64,000 nt of DNA from Micropruina glycogenica (GCF_039524395.1 NZ_BAAAGO010000006.1), one strand, 5' to 3'; shown: positions 55,684 to 64,000, counted from the first letter of the stretch. Notes: generated from the sequence alone by a model not told the origin. A program made the numbers and translations.

Positions 55684-57219
55684 ATGGCAGAACCGGGCCG
55701 GCGAGAGCGCTCGCCGGACACCCTGACCGCGCTGGCCCAGGCGCTGGCCGGAGAGTTCCGGCTGCAGCCGCTGCTGGAGCGCATCCTGCGCAGCGCGGTC
55801 GAGTTGCTGCGCAGCGCCAGCGGGTCGCTGTGCCTGGTGGACGAGCAGTCGCACACCTACCACAAGGAGATCGATCTCGACGCCGGCTGCGAGACCGGGC
55901 GACCACTCTCGCTGGACGAGGGCATGACCGGCCTGGTGGTGCGCACCGGCGGTCCGGTCATCCTGGAGCAGTACGCGCAGGTGCCGCGCGGCCACCTCGA
56001 CCCGTCCGAACCCCGTTACCGCCGCGGTGTGATCGGAGTGCCGATCACCCTGGGGGAGCAGGTCATCGGAGCCCTGATCGTGTTCGCCGGCGAAGGGCAG
56101 CGCTACGGCGCCGACGACGCCCGCCTACTCGACGAGTTCGCCGGGCACGCCGCGATCGCGATCGCCAACTCTCGCATGCATGCGGTCGCCCAGGAGCGTA
56201 CCCGGCAGGCGGCCGTCGCGGCCGAGCGGGAGCGCTCGATGCAGGCGGCGCACGACACGTTCGGCCGCGGTCTGGCCACGGCCATGCTGCGGCTGCGGGC
56301 GGCTCAGCGTTCCGCCCCCGCCGGATCGCCGGTGGCCGCCGACATCGCCGCCGCCCAGACCGCGGTCGAGGACTCGCTGCGCGAGGGCAGGCGGGCGGTG
56401 TGGGGTGCCGGCGGGGACGGCATGGCCACCGTGCGCACCCTCGACGAGGCGATCCGGGTGGAGCTGGACTGGGTCGCCGCCACCGCCAACCTGAGCACCG
56501 CCCTGCGCGTGTTCGGCGACCGCGGCGAGCTGGCGCCCGAGGTGAGCGTGCAGCTGATCCGGATCGTCCAGGAGGCGCTGACCAACGTGGCACAGCACGC
56601 GCGGGCGTCCTCGGTGCGGGTGGGACTGGTCTTCGGCACCGAGGGTGTCGCGGTGATCGTCGAGGACGACGGGGTCGGCTTCGACCTGGACGCCGTGCAC
56701 GACCGGCGCCAGGGCATGGGCCTGTCCGGCCTGGTGGCCAGGGCCACTCAGGTCGGTGGCCGGGTGCAGCTGGAGGCGACGCCCGGCTGGGGCACCCGCA
56801 TTCGTGCCGACCTGCCATACCGGCCGAACACCGGCGATCAGGCCGGCATCACCCGCTGGCGGGTACTGATCCTGCACGGGCAGCCGGCCATGCGGGCCGG
56901 GCTGGTGCACCTGCTGGACGCGTCCGAGCCGGGCGTGCAGGTGGTCGCCGAGGTGGACGAGCTGGTGAGTGCGGTCGAGGCCGTCCAACTGCTGCAGCCC
57001 GACGTGGTGCTGGCCAGCACGGCGGTGAGCTGCCCGTCCGGCAATCCGGTGGTCACGTCCTTGCGCACGGTGCTGCCCGACGTGGCGGTGATCGGCATTC
57101 TGGACGGCGCCACCCCCGAGGCCGACCTGTTGGCCTGGGCTGCGGCCGGGGCGCTCGGTTTCGTGCCGGCCGATGTCGACGCCACGGCGCTGGGCCGGGC
57201 CGTCGCGGCCGCGCTCTGA
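55684..57219 (+). CDS. GAF-domain histidine kinase fused to a degenerate receiver
   Basis: A 511-aa protein. A GAF domain covers about 20-165. A HisKA_3-like dimerisation helix follows, with the likely phospho-His at 190 (AAHDTFGRGLA). The HATPase has an N-box around 297-306 (QEALTNVAQHA), a G1 box VEDDGVGFD and a G2 box GMGLSGL. The last 120 residues align with NarL-type receivers, but the acidic pair is HG (398-399) and the phospho-acceptor Asp is lost (VVLASTAVS near 445). There is no output HTH. It may sense a soluble signal and act on a response regulator encoded elsewhere. Confidence 0.85.
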   Translation: MAEPGRRERSPDTLTALAQALAGEFRLQPLLERILRSAVELLRSASGSLCLVDEQSHTYHKEIDLDAGCETGRPLSLDEGMTGLVVRTGGPVILEQYAQVPRGHLDPSEPRYRRGVIGVPITLGEQVIGALIVFAGEGQRYGADDARLLDEFAGHAAIAIANSRMHAVAQERTRQAAVAAERERSMQAAHDTFGRGLATAMLRLRAAQRSAPAGSPVAADIAAAQTAVEDSLREGRRAVWGAGGDGMATVRTLDEAIRVELDWVAATANLSTALRVFGDRGELAPEVSVQLIRIVQEALTNVAQHARASSVRVGLVFGTEGVAVIVEDDGVGFDLDAVHDRRQGMGLSGLVARATQVGGRVQLEATPGWGTRIRADLPYRPNTGDQAGITRWRVLILHGQPAMRAGLVHLLDASEPGVQVVAEVDELVSAVEAVQLLQPDVVLASTAVSCPSGNPVVTSLRTVLPDVAVIGILDGATPEADLLAWAAAGALGFVPADVDATALGRAVAAAL

Positions 57220-57231
57220 CCGTCCGTCTCT

Positions 57232-57303
57232 CAACGTGACTGCCTTTGTGACACCCAACTGCCTGCACGCAGGCAGCTACGTGTCACAAAGGCAGCTACG
57301 TTG
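57232..57303. repeat. 72-bp nested palindrome after the kinase gene
   Basis: Outer arms 57232-57254 and 57281-57303 pair over 23 bp with two mismatches (core TGCCTTTGTGACAC). An inner perfect 8-bp stem CTGCCTGC-AC-GCAGGCAG sits at 57259-57276. A likely terminator, or the end of an old mobile element. Confidence 0.8.
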
Positions 57304-57305
57304 GC

Positions 57306-57415
57306 TCAGCCGGGGGCGCGGGTCAGTTCGTGCACCCGTATGCAGGCCGCGGAGTGGTCGTCACCCAACGGTTCCATCGGGGAGACGACCTGCGCGCACG
57401 CGTCGATCGCATGCA
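57306..57415 (-). pseudogene. remnant of a peptide ABC transporter ATPase C-terminus
   Basis: The - strand reads about 36 codons ending in TGA with DACAQVVSPMEPLG and HSAACIRVHELTRAPG. The spacing of Cys, Pro and the H-x-x-A-C ending resembles the oligopeptide-transport C-terminal domain of DppF/OppF ATPases. No ATPase core remains. The assignment rests on a short match. Confidence 0.4.
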
Positions 57416-57424
57416 GGTGGACGC

Positions 57425-57545
57425 CTGGCCGCGCCCGAGACCGTCACCGACCTGCGGGTGGACGACCACGCCGACCCGGTGACCGAACTGCGTCGGCTGG
57501 TGGACCTACACCACCGCGACCTGCTCAGCATTCCCGCTGCCGTCA
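57425..57545 (+). pseudogene. fragment of a DUF1028 protein
   Basis: The + strand encodes TDLRVDDHADPVTELRRL, the C-terminal hallmark of DUF1028 (LRVDDHPDPVAELRRL). The rest of the domain is missing on both sides. Confidence 0.6.
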
Positions 57546-57847
57546 CCCCAACCTGGGACGGGGCAGGGGAGCGGCCCGAGCGGAATCACCGACCCGAGAA
57601 TGACGGCGGCCCGGTCGTCGGGGTTCTCCCACCAGTGCGAGGTGGAGCAGTCGTAGGTGAGGGTGTCACCGGCTTCGAGCAGGTACTCGTCGGTATCGCT
57701 GAACACCCGCAGCCGTCCTTCGAGCACATGCACCGACTCGACACCCAGGTGCCGAAAGGGCCGCGACCGGTTGCTATAGCCGGGCGGCATCACGGTGCGG
57801 ATCACCTGCAGGTTGGCGTTGCGCGGCGGGCTGAGCAGTTCGCGCAC
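57506..57847 (-). pseudogene. cupin domain of a truncated XRE/cupin regulator
   Basis: A 113-aa cupin (HLGVESVHVLEGRLRVFS, then LEAGDTLTYDCSTSHWWENP). Such domains form the C-terminal half of HTH-cupin regulators of about 190 residues. The frame continues upstream for some 16 related residues (LSADEHLTGF) and then enters a REP array, so the DNA-binding half is gone. It could still be translated from the GTG at 57847, but its function is probably lost. Confidence 0.7.
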
Positions 57848-57891
57848 GAAGCCGGTGAGGTGCTCGTCGGCCGACAGTGGCGGAAGCTGCG

Positions 57892-58065
57892 CTCTGAGGT
57901 CCCGGCGTTTGCCGGGATGACGGAGAAGGTCTTGATCCGGGATCTCTCCACTGTGGGACGGACGCTCTGAGATCCCGGCGTTTGCCGGGATGACGGAGAA
58001 GGTCTTGATCTGGGATCTCTCCAGTGTGGGGCGGACGCTGGAGATCCCGGCGTTCGCCGGGATGA
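57892..58065. repeat. tandem REP array, 72-bp unit, about 2.4 copies
   Basis: Each unit contains CCCGGCGTTTGCCGGGATGA followed by GGAGAAGGTCTTGATC and GGGATCTCTCCA. Units begin at 57892 and 57964; a partial third starts at 58036. The array interrupts the cupin gene. Confidence 0.8.
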
Positions 58066-58102
58066 TGGGGTGGGCCAGGATCTCGACAAGCTCGATCAGC
58101 AG

Positions 58103-58384
58103 TCAGGCGTCGGTGACCGGATCGTCCTGCCACAGCGGCGATGTGGGTTTCAGGTCGGGTACGGCGTCATCGGGTTCGACCCGGCTGGCGTTGCGCAGGG
58201 CGACCTCGCCGGCGATGGTGCTGCGCAGTCGCGCGAGCACCGAGGGGGGCATCACGGGTGCCGGGGTGCAGCGGAGCAACCGGGTGATCGCCTCATCGGC
58301 GTCGGCGGTCTGCTCGAGCATCGCTGGTCCTTCTGCAGGGGTTGACCCTGGGTTGGACGCAGCCGGCGATGGATCGGTTCCCAC
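58103..58384 (-). CDS. small protein after sigM, putative anti-sigma factor
   Basis: A 93-aa hydrophilic protein with no transmembrane helix and no HxxxCxxC zinc motif. It starts at GTG 58384 with AAGGAGGTGA six bases upstream, lying in the sigM 3' end, so it is tightly coupled. In mycobacteria the gene after sigM encodes the anti-sigma RsmA; position suggests the same role here, though the sequence itself gives no proof. Segments PPSVLARLRSTIAGEVALR form a likely helix. Confidence 0.65.
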   Translation of the reverse strand: MGTDPSPAASNPGSTPAEGPAMLEQTADADEAITRLLRCTPAPVMPPSVLARLRSTIAGEVALRNASRVEPDDAVPDLKPTSPLWQDDPVTDA

Positions 58385-58385
58385 G

Positions 58386-58985
58386 TCAGTTCACCTCCTT
58401 GAGGTGCTGCAGCAGAACGGCCAGTCTCGCCCTGCCCCGCGAGCAGCGGCTCTTCACCGTGCCTGGGGCGCAGCCGAGAATACGCGCCGCGTCGTCGATC
58501 GAGTAGCCCTCGAGATCGACCAGCACCAATGCCGCGCGCTGGTCGGCGCCGATCTGGCCCAGCGCGGCGGTCACCTCGTCGGCGATGTCGGCCTGAACGG
58601 CCGACGCCTCAGGGTCGTCGGGGGCGGTCAGTTCGGCAGAGCGTTCGATGTCGTCGGGCAGCGGGTCGGCCCGTCGGGCGGCGATGCGCCGCAACCGGTC
58701 GAAGCAGGCGTTGAGCACGATGCGGTGCAGCCACGTGGTGACAGCCGCGTCGCCGCGAAAACTCTCGGCTCGCCGAAAGGCCGAGATCATCGCGTCCTGC
58801 AGGGCGTCGGCGGCGTCTTCGGCGTTGTTCATCACCTTGATCGCCACCGCCCACAGCCGGTCGGCGTGCCGCTCCATCAGCAGCGTGAACGCCCGGTCGT
58901 CGCCCGCCACGTGAGCGGCGAGCAGTTGGGCGTCGGTGGGGCCGTCGACCTCAGCGATCGGACGACGAAAGGTGGGAGCGATCAC
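58386..58985 (-). CDS. sigM: ECF sigma factor, SigM-like
   Basis: A 199-aa ECF sigma factor. Region 2 is clear (AFTLLMERHADRLWAVAIKVMNNAEDAADALQ split by normal sequence, then TTWLHRIVLNACFDRLRR), and region 4 is at the C-terminus (DQRAALVLVDLEGYSIDDAA, then GCAPGTVKSRCSRGRARL). The GTG at 58985 overlaps the murJ stop (GTGA). Long in-frame extensions upstream are antisense artefacts of the murJ gene. SigM responds to envelope or oxidative stress in relatives. Confidence 0.93.
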   Translation of the reverse strand: MIAPTFRRPIAEVDGPTDAQLLAAHVAGDDRAFTLLMERHADRLWAVAIKVMNNAEDAADALQDAMISAFRRAESFRGDAAVTTWLHRIVLNACFDRLRRIAARRADPLPDDIERSAELTAPDDPEASAVQADIADEVTAALGQIGADQRAALVLVDLEGYSIDDAARILGCAPGTVKSRCSRGRARLAVLLQHLKEVN

Positions 58986-61900
58986 CCGCGCACCTCGATG
59001 TTGCCGATGCCGCCCTGGTAGTAGTTGCCCGATTCGGGCGGTAGCGAGGTCAGATACACCAGCAGGTAGCGGGTGTTGACGGGCTCGTCGAGCTTCATCA
59101 CCGCGGTGCCGGCGGCCTTTGGAATCGATGCCACCACCGTCCAGTCGGCCTGGGAGCGCATCGGGGCACTGGTGACGTCGGGATCGGTCGGCACGCGCAA
59201 CTCGATGGCGGTGCCTTCGCCGATCACGCCGACGCTGACCTGGCTGACCGAGCGCACCTTGCCCAGGTCGACCACCAGCCCGACACCGGGCTTCATGCGC
59301 CCCATCTTGGGATCGCCGCGGTAGCGCTCGGTGAGCCACACGGTGTCGGGGTCGTCGTCGATGGCGCGGTTGCGCAGGCGGGGGTTCTCGGCGTTGCTGC
59401 CACCGTCGGCGGACGGGTCGAAGTCGGCCACCGACGCGATCGGCAGCACTTGCGGCCCGGCGGACGCCGACGCCACCGCCGACGGCGTGGGCGCGACCCG
59501 CCGCGCGTTCAACTGCCCGACAGCGACCCACACCAACGAGCCGGCGAGCAGCAGGCCGAACAGCCCGATCACGATCGCCATCACCGTGCGTGGCGGACGA
59601 CCCATGCCCCCGCGCTGCGGCGACGGCACCATGAGCTGCGGCTGCGCCGACCTGGCCGGCGGCGGCACCGGCGTGAACGGCTCGACCTCGTCGTCGCGCA
59701 TGCCGGGGAACTGCCAGGGCTGGGTGGTCTCGCCGGTTTCGTAGTCGTCGTCGCCCCCGGTGGCCGGCAACGGTCGCGGCAGGGGTGTGCTGAACGTGGC
59801 CGCCCCGGCCAGCGCGGCCGTCGGCGCTGCGGCGGGCAGCCGTCCGGCGGTGGTGCGAATCGGCTCGATCGGCATGCGCAGGCGGCGCTCGAGGTCGGGG
59901 GCCGCGCTGGCCTGCCCGAGCACCGCGTTGAGTTGTTGGGCGATCGCCCGCGCGGTGGTGATCGGCGTCTGTCGGTTGCGTGGCGTCGGGTTGAGAATGC
60001 GGTCGCACAGGGTGTCGAGCATGCGCGGCACCCCCGCCTTGACCTGCGCCGGCGACAGCGTGCGGCCCGCGGCCTCGGTGGGGGCCGCCTTCAGGCCGTA
60101 CTGATCGCCGCCCGGCCAGCGGGTGACCAGGCAGGCGTACAGCAGGGCGCCCAGGGCCCGGACGTCCGCCTGCTCACCGGTGTGGGTCTGCGGTGAGGGG
60201 TCGAGTTCGGCCTCGACCAGCAGCCCGACGATGCGCACGTTGCCCGCCGCGGTGATCACCACCGTTTCGGGGTTGAGTCGCTCGTGCTGCATGCCGCGGG
60301 TGTGCAGGGCCGCCATCGCCTGGGCCAGTTCTTTGACCACCCAGGCCGCCTCGACCGGCGACAACGGACCGCCCGCCAGCACCTGTGCGATCGAGGTGCC
60401 GGGGGCGTACTCGTACACGATGTACGACTCGCCGTCGTCGAAGGTGCCGGCGTCGAGCACCCGCAGAAACGCCGAGTCGGGGGCACCGCTGGCCCGCTTG
60501 GCGACGCCGATCAGCTCGGGGCCGCGCGGGTCGTCCGGCGGCAGCAGGTGCATGAGCACCGGCCGCGAGAGCCGCTGGTCGAAGGCCCGCCAACTCAGCG
60601 CGTTGCCGCGCCGCGACAGCACCTCGTCGAGCCGGTAGCGATCGCCCAGCACCTGCCCGACCACGACGTCGACGACGCCGGAGTCGGTGGGCACGTCCAT
60701 GGTGGGGGCGTGGCCGTCTTCGGGGTCGGGGTAGTGCAGCAGCGGCTGATCGGACGGCGGCGCCGGGGTGTCTGCCACGGTGACGAACCGGCCCGCGCCG
60801 TCGGGGTCGTCGTTGATCTCGTCGGCCGGCGGCTGCTCGGCCTCGGCGTCGGGCTCGAGCTCATCGTCGGGCGGCAGCGTGCCCACCTCGACGGCCACCT
60901 CTTCGGCCGGTTCGGTCACGACCGGCTCGGCCGCCTGTCGCCGGCGCAGGGCCTGCAGCACCTGGGTGGCCTCGTCGATGTGCAGCCGCTTGGCGGCGAA
61001 GAAGAACGCGAGCAGCGCCACGCCGCCGGCCAGGGCCAGGCCCAGCAGCGCCATGACGGTGGAGTCGAACCGGTTGAAGAACCAGGTGACCGCCCACGCC
61101 AGCGCGGCGCCCGGAATGGTCGCGACGGTGAGCACGCCCAGGTGCCGGGCCAGGCTGAGGCCGTCCAGGTCGGTGAGCCGCTTGTGCAGCGCCCGGTGCG
61201 ACAGCCAGACGCCGAGCAGGTAGCTGATGCTGTAGGCGAGCGCGAGGCGGGGGGCGACGGTGTTGACGTCGTGCCAGGCCAGCATGAACGCCACCGCCAG
61301 CACCGTGTTGACGCCCGAGATCACCACCTGCAGATAGAACGGCTTCTTGGTGTCTTCGAGCGCGTAGAACCCGCGCAGGTACAGGTACTGAATGGTGTAG
61401 GGCACCAGGCCGACGGCGAAGGCCATCAGCGTCCAGGCCACCAGGTGGTAGTCGTCGGCACCCTGGCCGTGACTGAACGCCACCTGGGCGATCGGTTCGG
61501 CGAGCACGATCAGGCCGATCGCGGCCGGCACCAGAAACGTGACCGCCAAACGGGTGGCGCGCTGCACCTCGTCGGCCACCCCGGCCAGGTCTTTCACCGC
61601 CGCCAGCCTGGACGCCTGCGGCAGCATCGCGGTGGCCAGCGAGACCGTCAGCAGCGAGTGTGGCAGCACCCAGATCAGGTAGGCCTGGTTGTAGACGTTG
61701 CTGCCCGCCCCACTGCCGCCGACCACCGCCGAGGTGGCGAGCCGGGTGACCACGGCCTGCGCCACCAGGGTGAGGGCGACGTAGCCCATCATCCATTTGG
61801 CCAGGTGGAACGTGTGCCCCAGCCCGGTGCCCTTCAGGTCGAAGCGGGGGCGGTAGTGAAAGCCGGTGCGCCGAAAGAACGGGATCAGAATCAGCGTCTG

Positions 61901-62569
61901 CGCGACGATGCCCAGCGTCGAACCGCCGCCCAGCAGCAGGGCCTGCCCGCTGGTGAACGGCGCGGACGTGTCGACCCCCTGCCCCCAGATCACCGCGTAC
62001 AGGCCCAGCACGGCGATCTGCACCACGTTGTTGGCGATCGGCGCCCACATCATCGGGCCGAACGAGTCCCTGGCGTTCAGCACCTGGCCGATCAAGAAGA
62101 ACGCGCCATAGAAGAACAGCTGCGGCATCGTCAGGTAGGTGACGAACACCAGCGAGTCCCAGTGCGGCAGCTGCTGCCAGCGAGGGTCGGTCCACAGGGT
62201 CAGCAGCCAGGGCACGGCCGCGACCATCAACACCGTGATCACGGCCAGGGCGGCCAGAAACGCGGTCATGATGCGGTTGACGTACACCTGGCCGCCGTCG
62301 CGGTCGTTCTTGATCGCCCGCACGATCTGCGGCACCAGCACCGTGTTCAGCGCGCCACCGGCGAACAGCATGTACAGGGTGTTCGGTATCAGTGTGGCAA
62401 GGCCGAACATCTCGACCTGGCGGGTCGAGTTGCCCAGGGCGAAGGCGAGCAGAATGGCCCGTCCGAAGCCGAGCACGCGCGAGACCATGGTGCCCGAGGC
62501 CATCACGGCGGTGGCGTTCAGCAGCCGACGTCCACCGCCTGCGGGGGCTTCGCGGCTTTCGTCGCTCAC
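58982..62569 (-). CDS. murJ: MurJ lipid II flippase fused to pseudokinase and extracytoplasmic domain
   Basis: A 1195-aa fusion like M. tuberculosis MviN (Rv3910). Residues 1 to about 555 are the 14-helix MurJ flippase. After an acidic linker, a kinase fold runs from about 640 to 885. Its catalytic residues are lost: HRD is HER, the VAIK Lys is absent and DFG is missing, so it is a pseudokinase. A Pro-rich linker, one helix (997-1016) and an extracytoplasmic galactose-binding-like domain (about 1045-1195) follow. In mycobacteria the pseudokinase binds FhaA to control flipping. The GTG at 62569 has AAGGAG five bases upstream and overlaps the upstream stop. Confidence 0.95.
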   Translation of the reverse strand: MSDESREAPAGGGRRLLNATAVMASGTMVSRVLGFGRAILLAFALGNSTRQVEMFGLATLIPNTLYMLFAGGALNTVLVPQIVRAIKNDRDGGQVYVNRIMTAFLAALAVITVLMVAAVPWLLTLWTDPRWQQLPHWDSLVFVTYLTMPQLFFYGAFFLIGQVLNARDSFGPMMWAPIANNVVQIAVLGLYAVIWGQGVDTSAPFTSGQALLLGGGSTLGIVAQTLILIPFFRRTGFHYRPRFDLKGTGLGHTFHLAKWMMGYVALTLVAQAVVTRLATSAVVGGSGAGSNVYNQAYLIWVLPHSLLTVSLATAMLPQASRLAAVKDLAGVADEVQRATRLAVTFLVPAAIGLIVLAEPIAQVAFSHGQGADDYHLVAWTLMAFAVGLVPYTIQYLYLRGFYALEDTKKPFYLQVVISGVNTVLAVAFMLAWHDVNTVAPRLALAYSISYLLGVWLSHRALHKRLTDLDGLSLARHLGVLTVATIPGAALAWAVTWFFNRFDSTVMALLGLALAGGVALLAFFFAAKRLHIDEATQVLQALRRRQAAEPVVTEPAEEVAVEVGTLPPDDELEPDAEAEQPPADEINDDPDGAGRFVTVADTPAPPSDQPLLHYPDPEDGHAPTMDVPTDSGVVDVVVGQVLGDRYRLDEVLSRRGNALSWRAFDQRLSRPVLMHLLPPDDPRGPELIGVAKRASGAPDSAFLRVLDAGTFDDGESYIVYEYAPGTSIAQVLAGGPLSPVEAAWVVKELAQAMAALHTRGMQHERLNPETVVITAAGNVRIVGLLVEAELDPSPQTHTGEQADVRALGALLYACLVTRWPGGDQYGLKAAPTEAAGRTLSPAQVKAGVPRMLDTLCDRILNPTPRNRQTPITTARAIAQQLNAVLGQASAAPDLERRLRMPIEPIRTTAGRLPAAAPTAALAGAATFSTPLPRPLPATGGDDDYETGETTQPWQFPGMRDDEVEPFTPVPPPARSAQPQLMVPSPQRGGMGRPPRTVMAIVIGLFGLLLAGSLVWVAVGQLNARRVAPTPSAVASASAGPQVLPIASVADFDPSADGGSNAENPRLRNRAIDDDPDTVWLTERYRGDPKMGRMKPGVGLVVDLGKVRSVSQVSVGVIGEGTAIELRVPTDPDVTSAPMRSQADWTVVASIPKAAGTAVMKLDEPVNTRYLLVYLTSLPPESGNYYQGGIGNIEVRG

Positions 62570-64000
62570 GCCTGCTCCTTCTGCTTGCGGCGCACCTGTC
62601 GAATGCGCAGTGCGGTGGCGGCCACCAGCACCACGCCCGACACGATGACAATGATCCACCCGATCATGCCCAGATCGGTGACCTCGACCACGATGCGCGT
62701 GGTGTGCCCCACTGGGTGACCCGAACTGGTCTGCAGCCCGGCGGTGACGTTGACCAGGCCGTTCGCCGTGGCCTCGGGCCGCACGTTGACGGTCTGGCTC
62801 TGCCCTGGGCCGACCGTGATTACCCCCGAAGCCGGAATCGTGAGGCGTTGCGGGTTGTCGCTGATGAACACGATGCGCACCTGAATGGGTTCGCTCAGCC
62901 GGTTGCCCACCGTGACCGGAAACTCGTTGGTGCGCGACGACATCACGACGCGTGCGCTGGCCGCCAGCGTGACGCCCTGATTCACCGCGTCGGCGCTCAT
63001 GGTGCTGCCGGTGGCGCTGATCCAACTGCCGGCTGTCGAGTCGCCGATCCACCAACTCGACACCATGCGGGTGAGGGTGGCGGGGGCGTCGGTGGCGAGT
63101 TGGGAGTCGGGCACCAGGTCGCGGTAGGCGGCGTAGTCATCGGTCATCGCCTTCAACTGGCGAAACCGCGCGGCGGGCAGCGTGGCGGCTTTGGCGGGCA
63201 GGGTGAGCGTCGCGGTTCCGGACGGATCGACATCGAGCAGGTCGTCGATGCTGGTGCGCAGCAACCACCGGGGGGCTGCTGCGGCGTCGGCCTGGGCGTC
63301 GTCCGAGCTGGTGATCAGCCTGATCAGGCCGCCGCCGAGCACTGCCTCGGCGTACTGGCGCTGCTGGCGCTGCACGGGGCCGTTCTGGTCGCCGGGGCCG
63401 GCGGCGGTGGCGGCCGGGGCGAGCCGCAGCAGGGTCGAATCGTCGGGGCCCGAAGTGACGATCGGGCCGCGGCCGGCGGTGCTGACCAGCATCGCGTCGG
63501 CGTCGGCGGCCTTCACGAACGCCGGGGTGGTCGGCCCCGCGACGCCGGCGTGCGGCAGCACCACCAGCGGCAGGTCGCCCAGCTCGGACGGAACGGCGGC
63601 CTGCAGGGCGCGATCGACTACGTCGGGCTGGTCGTTGGCCTCGGCGCCGACCAGGTCGGGATTGCCGAACAGCGTGCGGGCCCCGTGGTCGCTGCGCAGG
63701 GCGCGGAACTTCTGCAGCCAGTCCAGCGCGGCCTGCTGGCCGGTGCCGGGGCGGGTGCCGTCGCCGTCCACGACCTCATAGCCGTCGGAAAGATCGACCA
63801 CCTCGTCGATCAGCGCCGGGTCGACCAGCCATGAGGCGCCGGTGCGGCCAGCCAGCGCGACGAGGGTCGAGAGGCGTCCGGTGAGTTCACCGATGAGGCG
63901 TTCGTTGGCGAACACGTTGGGCCGCACCTTGGTGGGGGTGGCGGCCAGCAGCACCAGCGAGGTGAGCGGCAGTCGCTTCTCGGGCGTGGTGACGTAGAAG
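62566..64000 (-). CDS. DUF6049-type secreted membrane-anchored protein, 5' end beyond the window
   Basis: The C-terminal 478 residues of a larger protein. The visible part has an extracellular region with Asp/Ala-rich stretches, a beta domain (FPVTVGNRLSEPIQVRIVFISDNPQRL), one C-terminal helix (MIGWIIVIVSGVVLVAATAL) and a basic tail RIRQVRRKQKEQA. This matches the gene found upstream of murJ in actinobacteria (Rv3909). The frame remains open to base 64000. It overlaps murJ by 4 bp and is probably co-expressed with it. Confidence 0.85.
   Translation of the reverse strand, partial: FYVTTPEKRLPLTSLVLLAATPTKVRPNVFANERLIGELTGRLSTLVALAGRTGASWLVDPALIDEVVDLSDGYEVVDGDGTRPGTGQQAALDWLQKFRALRSDHGARTLFGNPDLVGAEANDQPDVVDRALQAAVPSELGDLPLVVLPHAGVAGPTTPAFVKAADADAMLVSTAGRGPIVTSGPDDSTLLRLAPAATAAGPGDQNGPVQRQQRQYAEAVLGGGLIRLITSSDDAQADAAAAPRWLLRTSIDDLLDVDPSGTATLTLPAKAATLPAARFRQLKAMTDDYAAYRDLVPDSQLATDAPATLTRMVSSWWIGDSTAGSWISATGSTMSADAVNQGVTLAASARVVMSSRTNEFPVTVGNRLSEPIQVRIVFISDNPQRLTIPASGVITVGPGQSQTVNVRPEATANGLVNVTAGLQTSSGHPVGHTTRIVVEVTDLGMIGWIIVIVSGVVLVAATALRIRQVRRKQKEQA

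Noticed and set aside
58386..60008. 540-aa version of the sigma factor
   Set aside because: Residues before the GTG at 58985 lie in another frame of the murJ gene; the 199-aa form has the normal ECF length.
60284..62719. 811-codon + strand frame
   Set aside because: Antisense to murJ, with the His/Gln/Arg-rich composition of a shadow frame.

Overview
This is a high-GC actinobacterial chromosome segment around the replication origin. The core order rpmH-rnpA-yidD-yidC-jag-rsmG-parA-parB on the + strand, diverging from dnaA-dnaN-gnd-recF-dciA-gyrB-gyrA on the - strand, is the classical actinobacterial oriC layout. The murJ-pseudokinase fusion next to sigM and a DUF6049-type gene, frequent GTG starts, the glpF/glpK/glpACB set and dense short palindromic repeats suggest Propionibacteriales (Propionibacteriaceae-like). 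The genus cannot be fixed from sequence alone.

Layout. 0.1-6.5 kb: a Pro/Gln-rich membrane-anchored protein, beta-glucuronidase (uidA), nickel-pincer cofactor genes larB and larE, and a divergent LacI-type regulator. 6.5-12.3 kb: a DUF3566 membrane protein, gyrA and gyrB. 12.6-15.8 kb: four membrane proteins of unknown function inserted between gyrB and dciA. 16-22 kb: dciA, recF, gnd, dnaN, oriC and dnaA. 22.3-29.1 kb: rpmH to parB, with two parS sites and a small recombination scar (TetR gene plus two truncated genes) between jag and rsmG. 29-35 kb: a DUF3817 protein, SURF1, ddl, an aminotransferase, a GNAT protein, trxA and trxB.

35-58 kb is accessory DNA lying between trxB and the sigM locus, which are neighbours in mycobacteria. 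It starts with a compact five-gene cassette (80-aa single-pass peptide, ABC ATPase, small membrane protein, large permease, site-2-type protease) that looks like an undescribed peptide maturation and export system. Next comes an AraL/AraM-like polyol-phosphate operon with an RpiB-like isomerase, an unknown transporter-like protein, a DeoR regulator and a divergent GpsA-like dehydrogenase. Then a repeat-rich 0.8-kb stretch, a glycerol block (glpACB, DUF4185 protein, SorC-type regulator, glpF, glpK), a GAF/histidine kinase with a degenerate receiver, and a decayed peptide-transport locus. 58-64 kb holds a putative anti-sigma gene, sigM, the murJ-pseudokinase fusion and a DUF6049-type gene cut by the window end.

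The accessory genes centre on triose- and polyol-phosphate metabolism: glycerol enters through GlpF, is phosphorylated by GlpK and oxidised by GlpABC, while the AraM- and GpsA-like enzymes interconvert dihydroxyacetone phosphate and glycerol phosphates. Intergenic spaces carry several repeat families: short REP palindromes, TCGAGAC-type repeats, a 133-bp MITE-like repeat in two near-identical copies, and a 77-bp palindromic element found once in oriC and once at 45.4 kb. No rRNA, tRNA, CRISPR array, prophage or transposase gene was seen.
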